Positions 23,319-33,704 of a stretch of DNA of 64,000 nt are shown piece after piece; the first letter of the stretch is position 1; the number at the start of each line of letters is the position of its first letter. The DNA is from Manihot esculenta (lineage: Eukaryota > Streptophyta > Magnoliopsida > Malpighiales > Euphorbiaceae), in contig NC_035170.2 of assembly GCF_001659605.2 (NCBI RefSeq), positions 27,570,020-27,634,019 of the forward strand, given 5' to 3'. The notes beneath the pieces were generated by a model. The model had not been told where the DNA came from, made no database searches, and worked only from the letters and a program-made list of their open reading frames with translations. Position numbers and translations under genes: made by a program.

Positions 23319-24890
23319 TCACCCAGCCAAATCACTGTCTTGGCTGGTCTGTGGGCAGAAAAATGGTCCACCAGCAGCTGCAACAAGTGCTCCATATGCT
23401 GCATTCTGTCCTTGATTCTGGTGAGATGAGCCTCCACCAAAGGGTCTTGAGGTGCCTTTTATGTCCTCCAAGGTCCACCCAATTGCTTTTTTGTGCTTCC
23501 TTAACACATCAAGGAGCTTTTCTTCTTCTTCTTGGCTGAGCTGGTTGGAAATAATTACTGGAAGTGTATTTCCAGCCTCCAAGTAGGCATATTTGAGATG
23601 ATCTGGCAGGGGCTTCAGATCTGGTGCACTTTCTGTCTTTGTCTTAACCTGCTGTCTGCTAGTTGATTGGGGCAGATTTCTTGTTGACTTGGGCAAATCA
23701 TCCGGTGATCTGGGCAAATCTCCTTCTGTCATTTTTGTCTGCTCACTGATTTGGGCAGATTGCCTGGGTGATTTGGGCAAATCACCTTCTGTCATTTCTG
23801 TCTGCTGGTTGATTTGGGCAGATTGCCTGGGTGATTTGGGCAAATCACTCGCAGAATCTGCCCACATCACTATCTGGTCTGTCTCTGAGCAGTTTCTGTC
23901 CATCTCTTCATATCCTTCAAACTCCATGGTTAATGTGCCATCATGCACATCAATTTTGGTTCTTGCTGTGCTCAAGAATGGCCTTCCAAGTAGGATGTCA
24001 GAGGTGGTTGATTTTTGGACAGCAGCAGGTTCAACAATTTCTGGTGTAATTGTGGAGGTTTCAGCAGGTTCAGGTTCGGTTGGGGCAATTTCAGTAGTTG
24101 CTGATTTTTGGATAGCAGGTGCTGTTTCTGCAGTGTATATTTCTAATTCAGCAGGTTCAGCAACAGGCTGTGCTGGGAATGTTGCTGGTTCAGAATTGTT
24201 GACAGCAGTTGTTGTCTTTGTTTCAGTAGCTTGGACAGGTAGGTTCCCAGCTTGAACTTCAGCTTCTTCACGTGCAACAGGGGGTTCTGCCATTGCTGGA
24301 TTTTCCACAGTAATTTGGAGCTTAGTTTCTGGTGCAATTTCAGCAGTGGCAGGCATGGCAGTGGGTGATTTTGTTGGTGCGTAAAATTCTGCAGCAGGTG
24401 CAGAAAAATCTGCTGGTGTAGAAAATTCTGCAGTAACTTGGAATCGGGTATCTGGTTCAGCTTCAAGTGTAGTGGTGATTTGTACAGCAGACTCAACAGC
24501 TTGTTCTGTTTCTTGGGAACTTTCGTCATCGTCCCATAGATCTTGAAGCTCTTCCTCTCTTCTTAATATGTGCGCGTTCAGTGAGTTGACCGCTTGATCC
24601 ACTTGCTGTTGGAGAATTTTTCCAGAAATTCCCAATTTCCTTACCTGTTCTTCAAGTTCCATAAGGGAGTTCTGAGGTGCTGCTTGGGCTTGATAGTTTT
24701 GGTAGTAGTTAGCCCTTGCATAGTCATAATTCGGGTGGTCCCTCCAACATGGATTGTAGGTATCAAGATAGGGATCATGTCTTGGCTGGCTATTGAATCC
24801 TGCAAAGGCATGTACTTGCTGGTCATATTGATAAAGTGTGGGACATTGATCAGTTGGGTGTCCCACATATCCACATATCCTACATGGTCT
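23319..24890 (-). pseudogene. Athila-like gag-protease-RT remnant, unit 1
   Basis: A continuous minus-strand frame enters from the truncated LTR and starts with a CX2CX4HX4C zinc knuckle (CRICGYVGHPTDQC). It continues through a gag tail rich in YDYARANYYQ, a leucine-zipper-like stretch (LEEQVRKLGISGKILQQQVD) and a long Ala/Thr/Glu/Pro-rich linker. Next come the protease end LLGRPFLSTARTKIDVHDGTLTMEFEG, a repetitive segment made of DLPKSPRQSAQI-like units, and the RT leader KPLPDHLKYAYL...AIGWTLEDIKGTSRPF. There it fuses, out of frame, to a 3'-terminal segment. The gag capsid, the protease catalytic aspartate and the whole RT core, RNase H and integrase are missing. No start codon of its own is evident, so any product would be a short gag-pol fragment. 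Confidence 0.82.
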
Positions 24891-24905
24891 TGGTGGCTGA
24901 AAGTG

Positions 24906-26333
24906 TTGTCGAAGCCGTCAAAAATAACCTATTATCAATCAACAAATAAATTTGCAGATAGTGGCAATAGGGTCGAACCACAGGGAATTGACACTAAAGA
25001 CTTTCCTAATAATGACCAAGGCAAATAACAAGTAAATAAAAGAGGGGGGTTTGTTTTGATGAGTTTAAAATCTAAAAGCAAAAGAGAACAATAATTTAAT
25101 TGAAAAGGAATTTCAATGAGAAAGAGATTCTAGCTGAAGTGTGAGTCTAATTCAGTTTGTTCAGAATTGATCATTGATTATTAAAGACTCCTATTTAATT
25201 CCAATAAATCAGTTTTGGTTGTGGAAGACGCTTCTCACAATCCAAATTCCTCCTTAGTTCTAGTTTGATTAGGAAACGTTCGCTAATCAAACACTGATCA
25301 ACAAGTTGCCAAGGAACGTCCTTGGGGCATTTAGCATCGAACAACCGTTAACTGCATTAAGATTTAGAGAAACCTAATTCTAACCTTGCCAACCGCGTGG
25401 TCAAGTTTAGATCATGCAACTTGATTAAATTTGTGTTCAAATAATATAAGCAATTACGGACTTAAATTATTCAAACAATTGTTACTCAAGCAATTAAAAG
25501 CAATAGGCCTAAATTGATTCTAAAAGCAAAGCAACAATTATAGAAAGATCAAATTGCATAAATATTGAAAATAACTAGAAGTTTAACAATGGAGATTTAA
25601 ATCTCCCAATTCATCACAAATCTGAATTTTCCAACTTCAACTAGAAAATAATGAATTTAGCCACTCATGGTGACTAAAATACACAAAAATAAAGAAAAGA
25701 AAAAGAAAGTTTCTGCTGTGTTGCTGGAGAATTTCCGAGGATGGCAGATGCTGAAAGATGATGATATGCTGGTTTGGATGTTGCCCTTATATAGCTGGAG
25801 AATCCCAATTCCAATTTGATTAGGGTTTTGGAATCTCAATTTGATTTGGTCTTCTTTGTAGTCTTTGATTCCTCTTTGGTTTTTGTATTTGATTGAGAAT
25901 GGAACTCTCTAAGTGAAGGGCGTGGCTCTTGGGACTGATCTTGTGGTGTTTGAAGTGGACTTGGACTTCTTTTCTTTGAATTTCTAATTTCTGCTCTTTT
26001 CCCGCCTCTGCTGTATTTTCTGCTATTAAAGTGATTTGGGCAAATCCTGCGAGTGATTTGGGCAAATCACTTGCTCATTTTGCCCCAATCGCTTCCTGGG
26101 GTTCAGTCCAGTTTCTGTCTCTGTCTCTGCGAGTGATTTGGCCAGTTCCTGCGAGTGATTTGGCCAAATCACTCAGACCCAATCACTTTTCCAGCTTTTT
26201 CTTCACTTTTTCTCCAACTTTCCAATTTCTTCCTTTTCTGCAAAAACATGACAAAAACACAAATTAAGCTAGAAAAATGTGTAAATAAACAGTAATAAAT
26301 ATAATAAAAATGTGGCTAAATTATGCTTGATCA
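24906..26333 (-). repeat. Nested element LTR 2 (central, shared)
   Basis: Matches LTR 1 from 20742 to 22169 with no difference seen. Its last ten bases (minus strand) are not the authentic CCGCTTATCA: instead CGACAA runs straight into CACTTTCAGCC of gag. It serves as 5' LTR of unit 1 and 3' LTR of unit 2. Confidence 0.9.
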
Positions 26334-27482
26334 AATACCCCCACACCTAGCTTTTTGCTTGTCCTCAAGCAACAAACAACTTAGTCAATCAAGCTCCTTT
26401 TTCTTTTGAGCCTAAGTACCACTTAATCAGCCCCCCCTAGACTCCTAAATTGAAACATTACAGTGTAGGATGCATGTACTAAGGTTGTCCCCTTCTTTCC
26501 TTGTTTCCTATCGCTCACCATGGCCAAGGGAAAGTTTTTTATTTGATCATGCTTATTAATTTATATTAGGTTTAATGCAATCCCTTAAGAGTGACTTGCC
26601 CTATTTTAAGCATTTTTAATTACCAGCACTTTTTATCCTTGCCTGAAAAAGTCACCAACCTTTTTACGCGATGGTGCATATGGGTGATACACCCCCGGTT
26701 ACTCAGTTGGTCACTTGTCCAAGTGGCTACTAGCTCTGTTCATAATCTTAGACCATCGAAACTTTATTTGCTTGAAAAAATCACTGACCTTTTTACGCGA
26801 TTGTGTACATGGGTGATACACCCCCGGTTACTCAGTCAGTCACTTCTCCAAGTGGCTTTTAGGCACAGTTCATAGTCTTAGATCATAGGAACAGGTTGTG
26901 CTTTTTTGATTTGCTGAGTTTTTTTTTTTTTTTTTTTTTCTTTTTCCTTTTTATATCAATTTGGGCAAATCAACTCAAAGAGAATTTCACTAACTTTTAT
27001 TGCATGTATTTTATTTTCCTTTCCTATTGGCCACAGCAGTTTCAAGAACTCAATTCAAGAAGAAAAACTTCCTAAGTAAAGGCTACACACTGTGCATGGT
27101 TCAATTTAGGTTTAAAGGGTTGGATAATTTAATGGGGTCATGAGGTAAGAAGCTTTGTTGACTTAGTCATCTATACTGAGTAAAGCAATAGGCTAGAAAA
27201 AAAACAAAGTTCTGTGTGTGTGTGCATATGTGTGGCAGAGACAAAAAATTTCTGGTGTGTAACAGAGGTAAAACCTAAGCAAAAATAAACAAAAAGAATG
27301 TAGAAGAAAACTAAACATGTAAGCATGGTGAAGAAAAAAATGTTCCCCAAACACCCCCACACCTATCCCAAACATTGTCCTCAATGTTTAAACATAAGTA
27401 TGAAGAAAATTAATAAGGAGAAGGAAAGGGACTGCCTGGGATGCGGGTGATTTGGGCAAATTGCCCCAGTGATTTGGGCAAA

Positions 27483-29054
27483 TCACCCAGCCAAATCACT
27501 GTCTTGGCTGGTCTGTGGGCAGAAAAATGGTCCACCAGCAGCTGCAACAAGTGCTCCATATGCTGCATTCTGTCCTTGATTCTGGTGAGATGAGCCTCCA
27601 CCAAAGGGTCTTGAGGTGCCTTTTATGTCCTCCAAGGTCCACCCAATTGCTTTTTTGTGCTTCCTTAACACATCAAGGAGCTTTTCTTCTTCTTCTTGGC
27701 TGAGCTGGTTGGAAATAATTACTGGAAGTGTATTTCCAGCCTCCAAGTAGGCATATTTGAGATGATCTGGCAGGGGCTTCAGATCTGGTGCACTTTCTGT
27801 CTTTGTCTTAACCTGCTGTCTGCTAGTTGATTGGGGCAGATTTCTTGTTGACTTGGGCAAATCATCCGGTGATCTGGGCAAATCTCCTTCTGTCATTTTT
27901 GTCTGCTCACTGATTTGGGCAGATTGCCTGGGTGATTTGGGCAAATCACCTTCTGTCATTTCTGTCTGCTGGTTGATTTGGGCAGATTGCCTGGGTGATT
28001 TGGGCAAATCACTCGCAGAATCTGCCCACATCACTATCTGGTCTGTCTCTGAGCAGTTTCTGTCCATCTCTTCATATCCTTCAAACTCCATGGTTAATGT
28101 GCCATCATGCACATCAATTTTGGTTCTTGCTGTGCTCAAGAATGGCCTTCCAAGTAGGATGTCAGAGGTGGTTGATTTTTGGACAGCAGCAGGTTCAACA
28201 ATTTCTGGTGTAATTGTGGAGGTTTCAGCAGGTTCAGGTTCGGTTGGGGCAATTTCAGTAGTTGCTGATTTTTGGATAGCAGGTGCTGTTTCTGCAGTGT
28301 ATATTTCTAATTCAGCAGGTTCAGCAACAGGCTGTGCTGGGAATGTTGCTGGTTCAGAATTGTTGACAGCAGTTGTTGTCTTTGTTTCAGTAGCTTGGAC
28401 AGGTAGGTTCCCAGCTTGAACTTCAGCTTCTTCACGTGCAACAGGGGGTTCTGCCATTGCTGGATTTTCCACAGTAATTTGGAGCTTAGTTTCTGGTGCA
28501 ATTTCAGCAGTGGCAGGCATGGCAGTGGGTGATTTTGTTGGTGCGTAAAATTCTGCAGCAGGTGCAGAAAAATCTGCTGGTGTAGAAAATTCTGCAGTAA
28601 CTTGGAATCGGGTATCTGGTTCAGCTTCAAGTGTAGTGGTGATTTGTACAGCAGACTCAACAGCTTGTTCTGTTTCTTGGGAACTTTCGTCATCGTCCCA
28701 TAGATCTTGAAGCTCTTCCTCTCTTCTTAATATGTGCGCGTTCAGTGAGTTGACCGCTTGATCCACTTGCTGTTGGAGAATTTTTCCAGAAATTCCCAAT
28801 TTCCTTACCTGTTCTTCAAGTTCCATAAGGGAGTTCTGAGGTGCTGCTTGGGCTTGATAGTTTTGGTAGTAGTTAGCCCTTGCATAGTCATAATTCGGGT
28901 GGTCCCTCCAACATGGATTGTAGGTATCAAGATAGGGATCATGTCTTGGCTGGCTATTGAATCCTGCAAAGGCATGTACTTGCTGGTCATATTGATAAAG
29001 TGTGGGACATTGATCAGTTGGGTGTCCCACATATCCACATATCCTACATGGTCT
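27483..29054 (-). pseudogene. Athila-like gag-protease-RT remnant, unit 2
   Basis: A copy of the frame at 23319-24890, shifted by exactly 4164 bp and with the same translation, including the same fusion points at both ends. The shared junctions show that the deletions happened once, before the tandem duplication. Confidence 0.82.
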
Positions 29055-29069
29055 TGGTGGCTGAAAGTG

Positions 29070-30497
29070 TTGTCGAAGCCGTCAAAAATAACCTATTATC
29101 AATCAACAAATAAATTTGCAGATAGTGGCAATAGGGTCGAACCACAGGGAATTGACACTAAAGACTTTCCTAATAATGACCAAGGCAAATAACAAGTAAA
29201 TAAAAGAGGGGGGTTTGTTTTGATGAGTTTAAAATCTAAAAGCAAAAGAGAACAATAATTTAATTGAAAAGGAATTTCAATGAGAAAGAGATTCTAGCTG
29301 AAGTGTGAGTCTAATTCAGTTTGTTCAGAATTGATCATTGATTATTAAAGACTCCTATTTAATTCCAATAAATCAGTTTTGGTTGTGGAAGACGCTTCTC
29401 ACAATCCAAATTCCTCCTTAGTTCTAGTTTGATTAGGAAACGTTCGCTAATCAAACACTGATCAACAAGTTGCCAAGGAACGTCCTTGGGGCATTTAGCA
29501 TCGAACAACCGTTAACTGCATTAAGATTTAGAGAAACCTAATTCTAACCTTGCCAACCGCGTGGTCAAGTTTAGATCATGCAACTTGATTAAATTTGTGT
29601 TCAAATAATATAAGCAATTACGGACTTAAATTATTCAAACAATTGTTACTCAAGCAATTAAAAGCAATAGGCCTAAATTGATTCTAAAAGCAAAGCAACA
29701 ATTATAGAAAGATCAAATTGCATAAATATTGAAAATAACTAGAAGTTTAACAATGGAGATTTAAATCTCCCAATTCATCACAAATCTGAATTTTCCAACT
29801 TCAACTAGAAAATAATGAATTTAGCCACTCATGGTGACTAAAATACACAAAAATAAAGAAAAGAAAAAGAAAGTTTCTGCTGTGTTGCTGGAGAATTTCC
29901 GAGGATGGCAGATGCTGAAAGATGATGATATGCTGGTTTGGATGTTGCCCTTATATAGCTGGAGAATCCCAATTCCAATTTGATTAGGGTTTTGGAATCT
30001 CAATTTGATTTGGTCTTCTTTGTAGTCTTTGATTCCTCTTTGGTTTTTGTATTTGATTGAGAATGGAACTCTCTAAGTGAAGGGCGTGGCTCTTGGGACT
30101 GATCTTGTGGTGTTTGAAGTGGACTTGGACTTCTTTTCTTTGAATTTCTAATTTCTGCTCTTTTCCCGCCTCTGCTGTATTTTCTGCTATTAAAGTGATT
30201 TGGGCAAATCCTGCGAGTGATTTGGGCAAATCACTTGCTCATTTTGCCCCAATCGCTTCCTGGGGTTCAGTCCAGTTTCTGTCTCTGTCTCTGCGAGTGA
30301 TTTGGCCAGTTCCTGCGAGTGATTTGGCCAAATCACTCAGACCCAATCACTTTTCCAGCTTTTTCTTCACTTTTTCTCCAACTTTCCAATTTCTTCCTTT
30401 TCTGCAAAAACATGACAAAAACACAAATTAAGCTAGAAAAATGTGTAAATAAACAGTAATAAATATAATAAAAATGTGGCTAAATTATGCTTGATCA
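29070..30497 (-). repeat. Nested element LTR 3 (5' LTR)
   Basis: The upstream LTR of the array in its own orientation, starting TGATCAAGC next to the TSD. Like LTR 2 it is fused to gag without the terminal CCGCTTATCA and without a primer-binding site. Confidence 0.9.
29949..29958 (-). promoter_or_regulatory. TATA box in nested element LTR
   Basis: CTATATAAGG on the minus strand, also at 25785-25794 and 21621-21630. The related solo LTR at 53759 has CTATAAAAGG in the same place (54346-54355). It is the likely U3 promoter. Confidence 0.65.
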
Positions 30498-32025
30498 TGC
30501 ATATAGAGCTACTTTGGACTGTAGAGAGAAGATAGTTAATCTCAGAGACCAGGATGGGTCAGAATGTGTCTTTAGAGGAGACAGGAGAGGTGCACCCAGA
30601 GGTTTGATTTCAGCCCTTTAGGCTCGTCGTTTGCTTAAGAGGGGTTGTCAGGGGTTTCTAGCTCATGTGAGAGAGCTAGACAGTCAGGTTAGGGAACCAG
30701 CAGCGATACCAGTTGTTCGAGAGTTTCCAGATGTGTTCCCAGACGAACATCCAGGATTACCACCTGATAGGGAGATAGAGTTTGAAATAGAATTGCTGCC
30801 TGGTACTAGACCTATCTCTATTCCTCCCTACAGGATGGCACCAGCAGAGTTAAAAGAGTTGAAAAAGCAGTTGCAGGACTTGGTAGATAAGGGTTACATC
30901 CGCCCTAGTACCTCACCTTGGGGTGCTCTAGTGCTCTTTGTTAGAAAGAAGGATGGATCCCTCAGACTTTGTATCGACTACAGACAGTTGAACAAGGTCA
31001 CTACCAAGAATAGGTATCCTCTACCTAGGATTGATGATCTATTTGACCAGCTAGCTGGAGCAGGTTGTTTCTCTAAAATAGATCTGAGGTCCGGGTATCA
31101 TCAGTTGAGAGTCAGAGAGGCAGATGTGCCAAAGACAGCTTTCAGGACTAGATATGGGCATTATGAGTTCTTAGTGATGCCGTTCGGGTTGACTAATGCC
31201 CCTGCAGCATTCATGGATCTCATGAACAGAGTTTTCAGCGAGTATCTGGATCACTTTGTTATTGTTTTCATCGACGATATCTTGGTGTATTCCAGAGATG
31301 CAAAGCAGCATGCCCAACATCTGAGGATAGTTCTGCAGACACTGAGAGAGCATGGTTTGTATGCCAAGTTCTCTAATTGTGAGTTTTGGTTGAGGAGCAT
31401 TTCCTTCTTGGGACATGTAGTATCAGCAGAGGGTATTGAGGTAGACCCCAAGAAGATAGAGGCTGTAGCTAACTGGCCCAGACCCACTACAGTGACTGAG
31501 ATTAAAAGCTTTCTGGGACTGGCAGGTTACTATAGGAGGTTCGTTCAGAACTTCTCAAAGATAGCAGCTCCTATGACCAAACTGACTCAGAAGAACCAGA
31601 AGTTTGTCTGGTCAGACCAGTGCGAGGAGAGCTTTGAGGAGCTCAAGAGGAGATTGACAACAGCACCAGTGCTAGCTCTGCCTATCAGTAATGAGGATTT
31701 CACAGTGTTCTGTGATGCATCTCGAGTGGGATTAGGCTGTGTTTTGATGCAGAGTGATAGGGTGATTGCTTATGCTTCTAGAAAGTTAAAGAAGCACGAA
31801 TTGAATTACCCCACCCATGACCTTGAGATGGCAGCAGTTATTTTTGCACTCAAGATGTGGCGGCATTACCTCTACGGGGTTAAATGCGAGATCTTCACCG
31901 ATCATAAGAGTTTACAGTACATCTTGAGTCAGAGAGAGCTGAATTTGAGGCAGAGAAGATGGGTAGAATTGCTTGTAAGATCCAGTATCATCCGGGTAAG
32001 GCGAATGTTGTGGCAGACGCCCTAA
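30498..32025 (+). pseudogene. Tekay-1 pol: reverse transcriptase and RNase H
   Basis: Coding resumes at the duplicated TGCAT and continues the protease frame (RATLDCREKIVNL). It meets TAG at 30619-30621 and then stays open. RT follows with the leader [46 protein letters not shown] and the catalytic FIDD (about 31267-31278, the YxDD box). RNase H shows [33 protein letters not shown] and [11 protein letters not shown] single-base-level frameshift near 31975 (before [14 protein letters not shown]) ends this frame at 32025 and shifts the rest into the next. The enzyme domains look complete, but the stop and frameshift would block a full polyprotein. Confidence 0.92.
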
Positions 32026-33626
32026 ACCGGAAGTCACTAGGCAGTTTAGCCCATATAGCAGCAGAGCGGAGACCAGTTGTGATGGAGCTTTACAAGCTCT
32101 TAGAAGACGGGTTACAGTTAGACTTATCTAGTACAGGTGCGTTGATAGCACAGATGAGAGTGACACCTGTGTTTCTGGAGCAGATCGCTCAGAGACAACA
32201 TGAGGATCCTGAGTTGATGAAGATTGTCAGGACTGTTCAGTCAGGCAACAGTGCAGAGTTCAGATTTGACAGCAAAGGGATCCTTCGCTATGGGAGTCGA
32301 CTTTGTGTACCAGATAGTAGCAGTCTGAAGGAAGACATTATGAGGGAAGCTCATAATACGAGGTATAGTGTTCACCCAGGAGCCACCAAGATGTACCAGG
32401 ATCTGAAAAGAGTCTATTGGTGGCCAGCCATGAAGAAAGAAGTGGCACAGTTCGTGATAGCCTGTGAGGTTTGTCAGAGGGTAAAACTAGAGCATCAGAA
32501 ACCAGCTGGAATGCTTAATCCATTGCCGAAACCAGCTGGAATGCTTAATCCATTGCCAATTCCAGAATGGAAATGGGAGAACATAGCTATGGATTTTGTA
32601 GTGGGTTTACCAGCAACGTCCAACAAGATAGACTCTATATGGGTGATTGTGGACAGACTCACGAAATCTGCTCATTTCATTCCAGTTCGGAGTACCTATG
32701 CTGTGGATAAGTTGGCTCAGGTCTATCTGGATGAGATAGTGAAATTACATGGAGTTCCAGTGTCTATAGTCTCAGACAGAGGACCTCAGTTTACCTCCCG
32801 ATTTTGGCAAAGTCTGCAGAGTGCGATGGGCACGAGATTGGATTTTAGTATTGCTTTCCACCCACAGACTGATGGACAGTCAGAGAGGATCATCCAGACC
32901 ATAGAAGATATGCTTCGACTTTGTGTGTTAGACTTTGGCGGTTCTTGGAGGCAGCATCTACCTTTGGTGGAGTTTGCCTACAATAACAGCCATCATGCTA
33001 GCATAGGGATGGCTCCTTATGAAGCTTTGTATGGGAGGAAGTGCAGATCACCTGTTTGCTGGGAAGAGGTAGGAGAGAAGGCTCTTGCAAGGCCAGAGTT
33101 AGTAGAGATTACCAGTAGAGTGGTGCCCATGATCAGAGATAGAATCAGGACAGCTCAGAGTAGACAGAAAAGTTATGCAGACATTCGCAGGAAGCAGTTA
33201 GAGTTTCAGGAGGGTAGTCTAGTATTGCTAAAAGTGTCTCCAATGAAAGGAGTGGCTCGTTTTGGAAGAAAAGGTAAGTTAGCTCCATGGTACATTGGAC
33301 CCTTTGAGATCTTGCAGAGGATCAGGAATGTGTCGTATAAGCTAGATTTACCTGCTTCTATGGAGAGAATTCACCCGGTATTTCATGTTTCTATGCTACG
33401 ACAGTTTATGTCAAATTCGAGTCAGGTTCTGAGTGAGCCTGATGTGGAGATTCTAGGGGATCTCACCTATATAGAGCAGCCAGTGCGGATTCTGGACACA
33501 CAGATCAGACAGCTAAGGAACAAAGAGATCCCAATGGTGAAAGTTCTGTGGAACCACCATAATCTCGAGGAATGCACCTGGGAGACGCGAGAGTCGATGC
33601 TTCAGCAGTATCCATATTTATTTTGA
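31959..33626 (+). pseudogene. Tekay-1 pol: integrase with chromodomain-like tail
   Basis: After the frameshift this frame runs open for 555 codons. The HHCC zinc domain (HPGATKMYQDL...CEVCQRVK) is followed by the catalytic core with D in AMDFVVGLP, D in SIVSDRGPQF and E in GQSERIIQTIED. The GPFEIL...HPVFHVSMLR module and the tail VKVLWNHHNLEECTWETRESM follow, the latter a chromodomain typical of Tekay chromoviruses and thought to guide insertion into heterochromatin. The region before the core contains an in-frame 30-bp tandem duplication. All catalytic residues are present; the copy is disabled by upstream defects. Confidence 0.92.
32499..32558 (+). repeat. In-frame 30-bp tandem duplication in integrase
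   Basis: Two 30-bp units (32499-32528 and 32529-32558), differing only at the last base, encode KPAGMLNPLP twice between the zinc domain and the catalytic core. Related elements normally have this segment once, so it is a private change of this copy. Confidence 0.85.
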
Positions 33627-33704
33627 GGTTAGTTTTCTCCTTTTTATGTGTTTATGATTTGTTTTAGGATCATTCGAAGACGAATGGTCTTAAGGGGGGG
33701 AGAA

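Larger units (their letters stand above)
20732..30497 (-). mobile_element. Athila-like element array: LTR-int-LTR-int-LTR
   Basis: A 9766-bp insertion inside the Tekay-1 protease with perfect TSD TGCAT (20727-20731 and 30498-30502) and TG...CA ends. The element reads on the minus strand. It contains three LTRs and two internal regions in direct tandem with a constant shift of 4164 bp. Translations of all matching open frames in the two units are identical, and I found no base difference by eye. Each internal region begins abruptly in gag at the zinc knuckle, carries protease and the first part of RT, skips the rest of pol, and ends with 3' UTR and polypurine tract. Neither internal region has a primer-binding site. 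It is therefore a non-autonomous, deletion-derived element later duplicated, probably by LTR-LTR unequal exchange. Confidence 0.88.

Noticed and set aside
23689..24255. 188-codon plus-strand open frame in the nested array, repeated at 27853-28419
   Set aside because: It is the reverse complement of the genuine gag-pol linker. Its repeated words arise from the same palindromic motif read on the other strand.
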